9,632 bases of DNA from CAYMLL01 sp964390645. GTDB taxonomy: Bacteria; Planctomycetota; UBA8108. Below, in pieces: positions 1 through 8,190 of the stretch. Each line of letters begins with the position of its first letter. The stretch's first letter is position 1. Location of the stretch: assembly GCA_964390645.1 (NCBI GenBank), contig CAYMLL010000288.1, positions 1-9,632 of the forward strand, read 5' to 3'. Made by a program: the position numbers and the translations under genes. A model generated the notes under the pieces. That model ran no database searches. It had not been told where the DNA came from and saw only the letters and a list, made by a program, of their open reading frames with translations.

Positions 1-686
1 CGGTGCACCCGATCGGCAAGGACGGATCGCTGGACGCCCGGACCGCCCGCTGGACGACGACCGCCGACAGGGCCCACGCGATTCTCACCGACCCGGGCAA
101 TCGCTTCGCGTTCGTGCCGCACACCGGTCCGAACCGCATCTTCCAGTTCCGCTTCGACGCCAGGGAAGGAACGCTGAGCGCGAACGACCCGCCGAGCCTC
201 CAGGCCGGCAAGGGCCACGGTCCGCGTCAGCTCCACTTCCACCCGCGGCTGCCCCTCGTCTACTTCGACAACGAGCAGGGCAGCAGCGTCACGACGTACC
301 GGATGCACCGCAAGGGCGGCACGCTGACACCCGTGGATACCCTGTCGACGCTGCCGGACGGCTTCGCCGGCTCGAACTCCTGCGCGCGCCTCGCGGGCAC
401 CCGCGCGGGCACCTTCCTCTACGCGGCGAACCGCGGTCACGACTCCATCGCCGGCTTCGCGATCGACCGCACGAGCGGCCGGCTCACATCCGTCGGCACC
501 TTCCGGACCGAGCGCACGCCACGCGGGTTCGCCATCTCGCCGGACGACCGGTTTCTCGTCGCGGCGGGACAGGGCTCGAACCGGCTCGCCATCCACCGGA
601 TCGGGGCGGACGGAAGACTGCAGCGTGTCGGCACGCACCCGGTGGGCAAGCGACCGTGGTGGGTGATGATGGTCGACGGGAAGTAG
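1..686 (+). CDS. Lactonase-family beta-propeller protein (6-phosphogluconolactonase-like), 5'-truncated
   Basis: The gene runs off the left edge. The first full codon is at 3 and the stop TAG is at 684-686, leaving 227 residues. Several blades of a seven-bladed propeller of the lactonase type (Pfam PF10282) can be recognised. HAILTDP (about residues 25-31) and GPRQLHFHP (73-81) match the conserved blade starts. NEQGSSVTTY (90-99) and YAANRGHDSIAGF (140-152) are close to the family signature around ANRGHDSI. PRGFAISPDDRFLVAAGQGSNRLAIHRI forms the last recognisable blade (split here as residues 173-180, 181-190 and 191-200). Family members hydrolyse 6-phosphogluconolactone or other lactones, but many environmental paralogues have unknown substrates, so the specific reaction is not established. 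The N-terminus is missing, so export cannot be judged. The family call is secure; the function is not. Confidence 0.85.
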   Translation, partial: VHPIGKDGSLDARTARWTTTADRAHAILTDPGNRFAFVPHTGPNRIFQFRFDAREGTLSANDPPSLQAGKGHGPRQLHFHPRLPLVYFDNEQGSSVTTYRMHRKGGTLTPVDTLSTLPDGFAGSNSCARLAGTRAGTFLYAANRGHDSIAGFAIDRTSGRLTSVGTFRTERTPRGFAISPDDRFLVAAGQGSNRLAIHRIGADGRLQRVGTHPVGKRPWWVMMVDGK

Positions 687-745
687 GCGACGGGGCGCGC
701 GTAACGCAACCGCACGACGGCAGCGGAGACCGGGGCGCGCACGGT

Positions 746-771
746 GCCGGAGCCGGCCGCGGCCCTCCGGC
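746..771 (+). terminator. GC-rich hairpin downstream of the lactonase gene, possible terminator
   Basis: A perfect 7-bp stem is formed by GCCGGAG (746-752) and CTCCGGC (765-771). The 12-nt loop contains the self-complementary GGCCGCGGCC (755-764). It starts about 60 bp after the lactonase stop and lies in the 216-bp space before the peptidase gene. No T-tract follows, so intrinsic termination is only possible. Apart from this hairpin and a weak -10-like box, I see nothing in 687-902. Confidence 0.3.
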
Positions 772-802
772 CATTTGGCGGCGGTCCGTCCGGGCGACGT
801 GG

Positions 803-808
803 TATGGT
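803..808 (+). promoter_or_regulatory. Possible -10 box (TATGGT) for the P1 peptidase gene
   Basis: TATGGT stands out in GC-rich sequence 95 bp before the ATG at 903. A TTGGCG at 775-780 would be the -35 candidate, but the 22-bp spacing is too long, so the call rests mainly on the -10 match. A weak GAGAG (886-890) lies 12 bp before the start codon as a poor ribosome binding site. Confidence 0.2.
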
Positions 809-902
809 GAGCTCCGCGTCGAGTCCGTGAGCCGCCGGCGGAGTCGCATCGTCACGAACGGGGTGGCGGTGAGCCCTTCGACAACGAGAGATCGTCCATC
901 CG

Positions 903-2027
<1,125 letters not shown>

Positions 2028-2043
2028 GCGCCGCGAGCCGTGA

Positions 2044-2063
2044 GCCGGAGCGCCACCTCCGGC
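2044..2063. terminator. Hairpin between convergent genes, possible bidirectional terminator
   Basis: GCCGGAG (2044-2050) and CTCCGGC (2057-2063) form a perfect 7-bp stem with a 6-nt loop. It lies 16 bp after the peptidase stop (2025-2027) and 18 bp after the DUF1552 stop on the other strand (2082-2084). That position suits a shared terminator, but neither side has a T-tract. The stem sequence is identical to that of the hairpin at 746-771. Confidence 0.4.
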
Positions 2064-2081
2064 GCACCACCTCCGAGGGCC

Positions 2082-3395
2082 TCAGGCGAGGTCCAGCGGT
2101 CCGCGATCGCAGTAGTCCGGATTCCCGAAGCGCTCTATGCGGTGGCCGAAGCCGTGCGCGAGCGAGAGCAGCAGCCGGTTGTGCGGCTCGCGCCGGTACT
2201 TGATCGATCGTCCGGTGCGGAAGTCGAGCCCGCCGCCGACGAGCACGAAGGGGATATCGTTCAGCGTGTGCGAGTTGCCCTTGCCGAGCTCGTTGGTCCA
2301 CACGATCAGGGTGTTGTCGAGCAGCGAGCCCTCACCGCCGGGCTCCGGCGTGTCGGCGAGCTTCCTCGCGAGGTAGACGAGCTGCTCGCAGTACCACCGG
2401 TTGATGCGCGTCAGCTTCTCCTGCGCCTTGCCGTCGCTGTCCGGCTTGTGCGACAGGGAGTGATGCCCCTCGTCGACCCCGAGCCAGCGCATGCGCGCAC
2501 CGCCGACGGAGTTCGTGTACTGCAGCGTCGCGACGCGCGCGAAGTCCGCCGCGAAGCTGCCGACCAGCAAGTCGATCTGCATCTTGCTGAGCCGCGGCAT
2601 GTTCTCGGTCTTCTCCTCGATGCCCTTCTCGAGCTCCGGGACCGCGTGGCCGATGTCGTCGGGCGTCGACGCGAGCTCCTTCTCCATGTCGCGCACCCAC
2701 TGCGCGTGCTCCTCGAGGAGTCGCCGGTCCTCCCTGGCGAGCTCGCCGCGAAGCTTGCGCATGTCCTCCCGCAGATCGTCGAGCACGCTCTTGAGCGACT
2801 CGCGATCCTCGACGCGCCCGTAGAGCTTGCGGAACAGCTGGTACGGATCGTCGATCGGCGCCAGCGGCCGGTTGGGGCCGGCGTACGACATGCGCGTCCA
2901 CGTGTCCGCGCGCTCGGGCACGAGCACGCCGAGCTCCAGCGAGCCGAAGCGCGTGCGGGTCGCCGGGTCGGACTGGAGGTGGCCCCGGATCTCCTGATCG
3001 ATGGAGATGCCCGACGACCAGCCGGCCGGCGTGTGCGATCCGCCCTGGATGTTGCCGGGAAAGAGCTCGGTGCCGGTCAGCAGGCACCCGATGCCGCGCA
3101 TGTGGTTGTCGCCGTCGCCGCGAATCCTGTCGCACAGGCCGTGGAGGATCAGCGAGCGGTCCTTCAGCAGCTCGAGCGGCTCCAGGCTCTCCTTGAGCTT
3201 GAAGCTCTCACCCTCCTCGTCCGGCCAGAACGTCCGCGGCACGACGCCGTTGGGGCTGAACAGTACGACCAGCCGCTGTTTGCGCCGATGCCCCTGCGCG
3301 AAGCCGAGGCTCGGCAGGTTGAGGATGAACGGCAGCGCGGCGGCGCTGAGGCCGACATCCCGCATGAACTCCCGTCGAGTGCGAGGACTGCTCAC
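2082..3395 (-). CDS. DUF1552 family protein, Tat-exported
   Basis: The 437-residue product matches the DUF1552 family (Pfam PF07586), exported proteins of unknown function that usually sit beside DUF1592-type cytochrome proteins in Planctomycetota and relatives. The N-terminus TRREFMRDVG is a twin-arginine signal (Arg7-Arg8, then Phe10-Met11). A hydrophobic segment (about 15-33) ends near GFAQ. Family features include RLVVLFSPNGVVP (41-53), the start of the mature domain, and DGDNHMRGIGCLLTG (94-108). A long charged helical stretch (about 195-270) is likely coiled coil. GVDEGHHSLSHK (306-317) and NTLIVWTNELGKGNSHTLND (361-380) resemble the DUF1501/alkaline-phosphatase-like fold. Start: GTG at 3395-3393, chosen because GGGGAGA (3410-3404) lies 8 bp upstream and the Tat signal begins at once. 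It follows the DUF1592 gene by 33 bp and is probably co-transcribed. The function of the pair is unknown. Confidence 0.92.
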   Translation of the reverse strand: MSSPRTRREFMRDVGLSAAALPFILNLPSLGFAQGHRRKQRLVVLFSPNGVVPRTFWPDEEGESFKLKESLEPLELLKDRSLILHGLCDRIRGDGDNHMRGIGCLLTGTELFPGNIQGGSHTPAGWSSGISIDQEIRGHLQSDPATRTRFGSLELGVLVPERADTWTRMSYAGPNRPLAPIDDPYQLFRKLYGRVEDRESLKSVLDDLREDMRKLRGELAREDRRLLEEHAQWVRDMEKELASTPDDIGHAVPELEKGIEEKTENMPRLSKMQIDLLVGSFAADFARVATLQYTNSVGGARMRWLGVDEGHHSLSHKPDSDGKAQEKLTRINRWYCEQLVYLARKLADTPEPGGEGSLLDNTLIVWTNELGKGNSHTLNDIPFVLVGGGLDFRTGRSIKYRREPHNRLLLSLAHGFGHRIERFGNPDYCDRGPLDLA

Positions 3396-3428
3396 TTCGT
3401 CTGTCTCCCCGAGCCTCGATGTGCCCGC

Positions 3429-5831
3429 TCAGTAGGTGCCGGTCTCACCGCGCGACTTCCGCACGCGGCTCTCCTTGTCCTGGCGCCCGGACGAGGCCGG
3501 CCTCCGGACGCCGAGCGCGCCGCTGACGGCGATCCGCGCCACCAGCTTGCGAACATTGAACCTATCCGCCGCGAAGGCCCGGCGCAAGCGTTCGGGAACA
3601 TCGAGACCGTAGGCCAGAACTGGCTGCTGGACGAGATGGTGAAAGAGCCCGAGCACAAACGCTCGGTGCGCCGCCTCGCTGCCGGCCAGGAAAACCGCCA
3701 GCTCCGGCGGCCCGGCGAAGGTCAGCGTCTCGCCGGACTCCTGCTCGAAGGACCCCGTCGAGTCGATCGGCCTGCCGTTGTCCTCGGTCCGGTAACGTCC
3801 GACCGCATCGAGCCCCTCGAGCGTGAAGCCGAGCGAGTTGATCGTCGAGTGGCAGCCGCGGCAGGCGTCCGGACTGGTCTGCAGCGCGACACGCTCGCGC
3901 GTCGTCAGGTCCGGATGCAGCTCCGCGGCAAAGGGCGTGAAAGCCTCCGGCGGCGGCAGCAGAAGGCGACCGAGAACGCCCCGGGCGAGGAAGACGCCGC
4001 GATGAATCGGCGAGCTGGCGTCCGCGTAGGCGAAGTGCGCCAGCAGGTAGGGATGCGTCAGCACGCCCGAGCGCCGCCACGGCTCCGCGGGCACCCGCCG
4101 AAACCCGGCGTCCTGCGGCAGGTCGAAGCCGTAGAACCCCGCCAGGCGGCCGTTCAGATGCAGCCCCGTCGACAGGAAGAGCCTGCGGAAGTCGGATCCC
4201 TCGCTCCAGATCACGTCCTCGAGAAAGAGGTCGAGAGACGTGCGCAGGTCGGAGGCGACCGCCTCGTCGAAGCGGGGAAAACGGTCCGTGTCCTTGCGCA
4301 GGTCGCGCGCCTGCTCGACGTCGAGCCAGGCGTGGAGAAAGCGGCGCAGCTTGGCGCGGGCACGCGGACCCTCGACGATGCGCTCGGCGTGTGGTCGCAG
4401 CTCCTCGGTCGTCGACAGCTCGCCCGATGCCGCCGCCGCGAGCAGCTCCCCGTCCGGCGGCGAGTCGCAGATCGCGAAGGAGAGCCGCGATGCGACCTCG
4501 TAGGGGTCGCTCCGGTCGCCTCCGAGGCCGAGGTAGAGGAAGCGTGGCGACTTCAGCGTCAGCAGGACAACGCGCTTCACCGCGGTGTTCTCGTCGGCGG
4601 TCGAGCTCAGCTGCCGGTCGACGTAGAGCCGGCGCTCCGCGACGGTGAGAGGTCGACGAAACGCGCCCTCGACGAAACGCTCGCAGAAGGCGCGCAGCTT
4701 CCCGGCTCGCTCCGGGTCCTTGCTGCCGACGCCCGCGAGGCGAGAAATACGCCGGATCACCCGGTCGGCGGTCTCGATCGCCACCGCGGTCGTCGCATCG
4801 TTCCACGCCTTCGAGACGGACGTGCCCCGCTCGTAGCCGACGCTGCGGTCGTCCGGAGGAAAGGCCGTCCGGGGAACGAAGGTCTCGGGCGAGCTCTGCG
4901 GCGACAGGCACCGGCGCGGAATCGTCGTCGCGACGCGATGCGGCAGCTTCCACTCGAGCGAGATGAACGCGGACCGGCTGTCCAGCTCCGGCCCCTTGTT
5001 CCGCACTCCCTGCTTTCGCGAGGAGAACTCGAGCTTCAGGGGATACCAGCGACCGCCGAGGAGAAACGTCGAGGCCCGGAACTCGGTGTCGCTTCCCGAC
5101 TTCACCCAGACGTCGATCAACGGCGCGAGCGGGTCGTTCAGCCACAGGCGCGCGGCATGGTCCGTGCGGACGATGATCTCGTAGCGCCCGGTCTCCGGGG
5201 CCAGCAGTGAGCCCTCCCAGCGAGCCGCGAAGCCGTCCTTGCCGAGCTTCTTCGGGTCGGGATTGAGCTTGCCGAAGTCGAAGCGCACCCGCGCGTCGCG
5301 GCGGTCGATCACCCGGTCACGCCCCGGGTCGCGAGCGTTGAAGTACTGTCCCCGCAGACCGCGCTCCTCGCCCATCTTGACGACGGCACCGGAGCCGCCG
5401 ATGAGATCCGCGACGGCGTTCCGGTGCTGCGCCACCGTCAGTCGCGTCAGCTCGACACGCGCCGGACGGTTCCGCTCCCGCGCCAGCGGCGAGTAGAACG
5501 CATCGTGAATGTAGCGCGCGACCCGCCTCGCGTCCTCCCCGACGCACTCCTCGGGAGTCTCGTCCGGCATCTCCTTCTCGATGTACCTTGCCAGCTGCGC
5601 CACGGACTTGTCCCCGACGAGCGCGCGCCTGTACTTGCCCTTGACGCCCTCGCCCGACCTCCCGTGGCAGGACGCGCAGCGTTCGCGGAAGACGCGCGCC
5701 CCGGGGCTCTCGGCGACGCCCTCCCGGAGGCCCTCCGGGGGAGCCCTGTCGTCCGCGACGACGCTCGAGCACGAGGCGAGGACGAGCAGGGTACCCGCCA
5801 GAGCCGCTCTTCGATGACCCGACAAGGTCAC
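3429..5831 (-). CDS. DUF1592/DUF1588 planctomycete-type cytochrome lipoprotein with PA14-like insert
   Basis: The 800-residue lipoprotein begins with a short basic segment, a hydrophobic core and the lipobox LASC (18-21). Domains in order: a cytochrome-c-like segment with CASCH (52-56); a DUF1587-like LTRLTVAQHRNAVADLIG (128-145); a PA14-like region (about 155-295, with TGRYEIIVRTDHAARLWLND at 214-233); DUF1595-like (about 381-404, FVEGAFRRPLTVAERRLY); DUF1592 (about 420-545, including YEVASRLSFAICDSPPD); DUF1588 (about 555-685) with a second motif CRGCH (657-661) and SLGFTLEGLDAVGRYR; and a C-terminal DUF1585-like region (about 705-772). The two CxxCH motifs suggest haem binding on the outer face of a membrane; the biological role of the family is unknown. 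Start: GTG at 5831-5829, preceded by GGAGGAGG with 5-bp spacing. The start overlaps the ygiQ stop as GTGA, so translation is probably coupled. DUF1552 follows. The family call is strong. Confidence 0.93.
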   Translation of the reverse strand: MTLSGHRRAALAGTLLVLASCSSVVADDRAPPEGLREGVAESPGARVFRERCASCHGRSGEGVKGKYRRALVGDKSVAQLARYIEKEMPDETPEECVGEDARRVARYIHDAFYSPLARERNRPARVELTRLTVAQHRNAVADLIGGSGAVVKMGEERGLRGQYFNARDPGRDRVIDRRDARVRFDFGKLNPDPKKLGKDGFAARWEGSLLAPETGRYEIIVRTDHAARLWLNDPLAPLIDVWVKSGSDTEFRASTFLLGGRWYPLKLEFSSRKQGVRNKGPELDSRSAFISLEWKLPHRVATTIPRRCLSPQSSPETFVPRTAFPPDDRSVGYERGTSVSKAWNDATTAVAIETADRVIRRISRLAGVGSKDPERAGKLRAFCERFVEGAFRRPLTVAERRLYVDRQLSSTADENTAVKRVVLLTLKSPRFLYLGLGGDRSDPYEVASRLSFAICDSPPDGELLAAAASGELSTTEELRPHAERIVEGPRARAKLRRFLHAWLDVEQARDLRKDTDRFPRFDEAVASDLRTSLDLFLEDVIWSEGSDFRRLFLSTGLHLNGRLAGFYGFDLPQDAGFRRVPAEPWRRSGVLTHPYLLAHFAYADASSPIHRGVFLARGVLGRLLLPPPEAFTPFAAELHPDLTTRERVALQTSPDACRGCHSTINSLGFTLEGLDAVGRYRTEDNGRPIDSTGSFEQESGETLTFAGPPELAVFLAGSEAAHRAFVLGLFHHLVQQPVLAYGLDVPERLRRAFAADRFNVRKLVARIAVSGALGVRRPASSGRQDKESRVRKSRGETGTY

Positions 5832-7855
5832 GAGCGCCTCCTCCGCCTCGCGGCACCGTGTCGACCCGGCCGGTACCCGGCGGACGGTATCCGCCTCGTG
5901 GAGTGGACGTGATCCGCCTCTCTCGCCTCGCGCTCCGCACGTCTCCGTCGCTCCTCGAGGGCCGCCTTCGGAGGCTGCTCGGGGATCAGCGCATCGCAGC
6001 CGCCGCCGATGAGATCGGCGCGTCCCGCGTCGATGAGAGCCTTGCGCACGGCAAAGTAGTTCTCGGGACGGAAGAACTGCATCAACGCGCGCTGCGCCTT
6101 GCGGTCCCGCATCTTCTTCGCCACCGCGACGGGCTTCTTCGTGAACGGATCCAGGCCCGTGTGGTACATGCACGCGGCGATGTCGAACGGCGCAGGGATG
6201 AAGTCCTGCACCTGATCCGGCCTGTAGCCGTTGCGCTTCAGGAAGACGGCGAGATCGATCATCGCGTCGATGTCGCTGCCGGGATGCGCCGAGATGAAGT
6301 ACGGGATGATGTACTGCTTCTTGCCGGCCTCATCCGAGATGCGGCGAAACCGGCGGGCGAAGTCCTCGAAGGTGTCGGCCTCCGGACGCTTCATCAGCGA
6401 CAGCGTCGTGCCGTCGGAGTGCTCCTGCGCGACCTTCAGATGCCCGCCGACGTGATGCTCGGTGAGGTCTCGCATGTACCCGTCATCGAGGCGCGCGAGA
6501 TCCATGCGCACCCCGCTGGCGACGAGCACCTTGCGGACGCCCTTCTGCTGCCGCGACTCGCGCATCACCGCGCGGAGCTTCTCGTGGCTGGTGTCGAGGA
6601 GCGGGCAGATCTTCGGGTGAACGCAGGAGAGCCGCTTGCAGATCGCCTCGATCCGCGCGTCCTTGCAGCGCATCTCGTACATGTTCGCGGTGGGGCCGCC
6701 GATGTCGCTGACGACGCCCTTGAACTCGCTGTCAGCGCCCATCGCCGAGATCTCGTCGACGATCGACGTCTTGCTGCGCGACTGGATGATCCGGCCCTGG
6801 TGCGTCGTGATCGAGCAGTAGGTGCAGCCGCCGAAGCACCCGCGCAGGATCGTCACCGAGTCCTTGACGACCGTGAACGCGGGAATCGGCTCGTCGTACC
6901 GGGGATGCGGCCGTCGTGTGTACGGCAGCCCGTAGTAGAGGTCCATCGCCTCACGGGACTCGGGCAGGCGCGGTGGATTGCAGACGACCGCCTGACGATC
7001 GTGTCGCTGGACGAGCGCCCTGGCGTTGTACGGGTTCGTCTCGACGTGAATCAGACGGGTCGCCTCGGCGAAGGCCCGATGGTCCTCGCGGACCGCCTCG
7101 AAGGACGGCAGCTCGACGACGTCCTCACCCGCCGGCGGGGTCTCGCTGGCCCCGAGAGCGTAGGCCACACCGCGCATCCCGCGCAGGTCACGGAGCGTCT
7201 CACCATCGTCGACACGTCGCGCGAGCTCGAGGATCGCCGACTCGCCCATGCCGAAGACGACGAGGTCCGCCTTGGCGTCGAGCAGAATCGAGCGACGGAC
7301 CTTGTCGCTCCAGTAGTCGTAGTGCGCCAGACGACGGAGGCTCGCCTCGACACCGCCGGCGACGATCGGCACGCCCTTGTACGCCTCGCGCGCACGCTGA
7401 CAGTACGGCATCGTGGCCCGGTCCGGACGCAGACCGATGCGACCACCCGGCGAGTAGGCGTCGTCGTTGCGCACCTTCCGGTTCGCCGTGTAGTGGTTGA
7501 TCATCGAGTCCATGTTGCCCGCGCTGATCGCGAAGAAGAGCCGCGGCCTGCCGAACTCCTTCCAGGGCTCGCAGCTCTGCCACGGCGGCTGCGACAGGAT
7601 CGCGACGCGGAATCCGGCGGCCTCGAGCACGCGGCCGAGAATCGCCATCGCGAAGCTTGGATGATCGATGTAGGCATCGCCGGTGACGAAGACGATGTCG
7701 ACCTCGTCCCAGCCACGCGCCTCCATCTCCGCGCGCGAGATCGGCAGATGCCGGGGCTTCCCGGAGGACCTCGAGCGCAGGGCGTCCAGCGGCACGAACG
7801 TGGTCGGCGTGAACGATCCGGGGAGAGGAGGCGAGGACGGAGACTGCGGGATCAT
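5828..7855 (-). CDS. ygiQ: YgiQ family radical SAM protein (UPF0313)
   Basis: The 675-residue product matches the YgiQ family across its length. It opens with the conserved N-terminal domain: EVDIVFVTGDAYIDHPSFAM (51-70), then LSQPPW (88-92 region), SAGNMDSMINHYTANRK (111-127) and GGVEASLRRLAHYDYWSD (167-184). The radical SAM core carries RGCFGGCTYCSIT with the cluster cysteines C340, C344 and C347 (CxxxCxxC). SDIGGPTANMY (383-393) and LKVAQEHSDGTT (473-484) follow, then the family-typical QDFIPAPFD (550-558) and MYHTGLDPFTKKPV (563-576). The protein is cytoplasmic, binds [4Fe-4S] and SAM, and its substrate is unknown. The last 45 or so residues are very basic. Start: ATG at 7855-7853 with AAAGGA (7869-7864) 8 bp upstream. 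Reading further upstream would enter the corrupted gap region, so longer starts are not credible. It heads a likely operon with the DUF1592 and DUF1552 genes, sharing GTGA with the former. Confidence 0.94.
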   Translation of the reverse strand: MIPQSPSSPPLPGSFTPTTFVPLDALRSRSSGKPRHLPISRAEMEARGWDEVDIVFVTGDAYIDHPSFAMAILGRVLEAAGFRVAILSQPPWQSCEPWKEFGRPRLFFAISAGNMDSMINHYTANRKVRNDDAYSPGGRIGLRPDRATMPYCQRAREAYKGVPIVAGGVEASLRRLAHYDYWSDKVRRSILLDAKADLVVFGMGESAILELARRVDDGETLRDLRGMRGVAYALGASETPPAGEDVVELPSFEAVREDHRAFAEATRLIHVETNPYNARALVQRHDRQAVVCNPPRLPESREAMDLYYGLPYTRRPHPRYDEPIPAFTVVKDSVTILRGCFGGCTYCSITTHQGRIIQSRSKTSIVDEISAMGADSEFKGVVSDIGGPTANMYEMRCKDARIEAICKRLSCVHPKICPLLDTSHEKLRAVMRESRQQKGVRKVLVASGVRMDLARLDDGYMRDLTEHHVGGHLKVAQEHSDGTTLSLMKRPEADTFEDFARRFRRISDEAGKKQYIIPYFISAHPGSDIDAMIDLAVFLKRNGYRPDQVQDFIPAPFDIAACMYHTGLDPFTKKPVAVAKKMRDRKAQRALMQFFRPENYFAVRKALIDAGRADLIGGGCDALIPEQPPKAALEERRRRAEREAREADHVHSTRRIPSAGYRPGRHGAARRRRRS
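5837..5844 (-). promoter_or_regulatory. Strong Shine-Dalgarno (GGAGGAGG) for the DUF1592 gene, inside the ygiQ 3' end
   Basis: On the minus strand GGAGGAGG (5844-5837) is followed by five bases and then the GTG start at 5831. This decides the start and rules out longer in-frame extensions. The site lies within the last ygiQ codons, where it is read as AGG arginine codons, so the arginine-rich end of YgiQ is partly a by-product of this ribosome binding site. Confidence 0.8.
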
Positions 7856-7874
7856 CAGGGAGGTCCTTTCGATG

Positions 7875-8151
7875 CCGATCCGTCCGCGCGATCGTGCCGC
7901 CGCGCTCGCGGAAGGGATCCTTGGCTTCGTCGGGCCGGCCCGGGCCCCCCCCCCCGCCCCCCCCGCCCCCCCCCGGATTACCCGGACCCGGCCCCGGCGG
8001 GAGGGTGGNNNNNNNNNNGGGATCCGTCCGCGCGTTGGTGCCGCGGCGCTGGGGTATGGTTTCCTTGGCTTCGGCGGCGGGTACGGGGCCTGCCCGCGGG
8101 CGTACTCGGAACCCCGAGGTATACGATGTCCCGGGCCCGGATGGAAGGATG
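7875..8151 (+). repeat. Two copies of the same sequence on either side of an assembly gap (likely false duplication)
   Basis: The sequence left of the Ns (7875-8008) aligns with the sequence right of them (8019-8151) at an offset of 144 bp, falling to 143 bp at the far end. The first 14 bases, starting GATCCGTCC, are identical (7877-7890 and 8021-8034). By hand count 35 of the next 50 match without gaps, including CCTTGGCTTCG. After the poly-C stretch, the end of the left copy again matches the end of the right copy (about 22 of 34). In the left copy 7945-7974 is nearly pure C (runs of 11, 8 and 9), where the right copy has ordinary sequence. This looks like a low-quality contig end that overlaps the next contig but was not merged. 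The right copy is the more believable one. No gene is visible in 7856-8190. Confidence 0.8.
8009..8018. other. Assembly gap (10 Ns)
   Basis: Ten consecutive undetermined bases mark a scaffold join in the intergenic region between ygiQ and the MazG-like gene. Because the flanks overlap in sequence, the true gap is probably negative in size and no sequence may be missing. Confidence 0.97.
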
Positions 8152-8152
8152 A

Positions 8153-8166
8153 CTCCGGCACCGGAG
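8153..8166. promoter_or_regulatory. CTCCGG/CCGGAG inverted repeat upstream of the MazG-like gene
   Basis: CTCCGG (8153-8158) and CCGGAG (8161-8166) are exact inverse complements separated by 2 bp. They lie 12-25 bp upstream of the TATACT box, where a -35 element or an operator would sit. It could be a protein-binding site or chance in GC-rich DNA. Confidence 0.25.
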
Positions 8167-8177
8167 CGACGAGCCGG

Positions 8178-8183
8178 TATACT
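8178..8183 (+). promoter_or_regulatory. -10 box TATACT placed for a leaderless transcript of the MazG-like gene
   Basis: TATACT matches the sigma-70-type -10 consensus in five of six positions. It ends 7 bp before the ATG at 8191, so transcription would start at or next to the start codon and give a leaderless mRNA. No Shine-Dalgarno sequence lies at a useful distance from 8191, which agrees. I see no convincing -35 box. Confidence 0.45.
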
Positions 8184-8190
8184 CGGCCCC

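Noticed and set aside
2040..5210. A plus-strand open frame of over 1,000 codons opposite the DUF1552 and DUF1592 genes
   Set aside because: It is arginine/alanine/valine-rich without recognisable domains and lies antisense to two genes with clear family motifs. Long antisense open frames are expected in very GC-rich coding DNA.
7945..7974. The poly-C tract as a phase-variable homopolymer or structured element
   Set aside because: It exists only in the noisy left copy beside the Ns; the matching right copy has normal sequence there, so a sequencing artefact is more likely.
5858..8152. A plus-strand open frame of over 750 codons opposite ygiQ
   Set aside because: It has the composition of a shadow frame and crosses the N gap and poly-C artefact; the minus strand carries an unmistakable radical SAM protein.
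7856..8161. An N-terminal extension of YgiQ, or a separate glycine/proline-rich protein, across the gap
   Set aside because: The apparent coding sequence comes from poly-C/poly-G artefact and undetermined bases. A good ribosome binding site places the YgiQ start at 7855.
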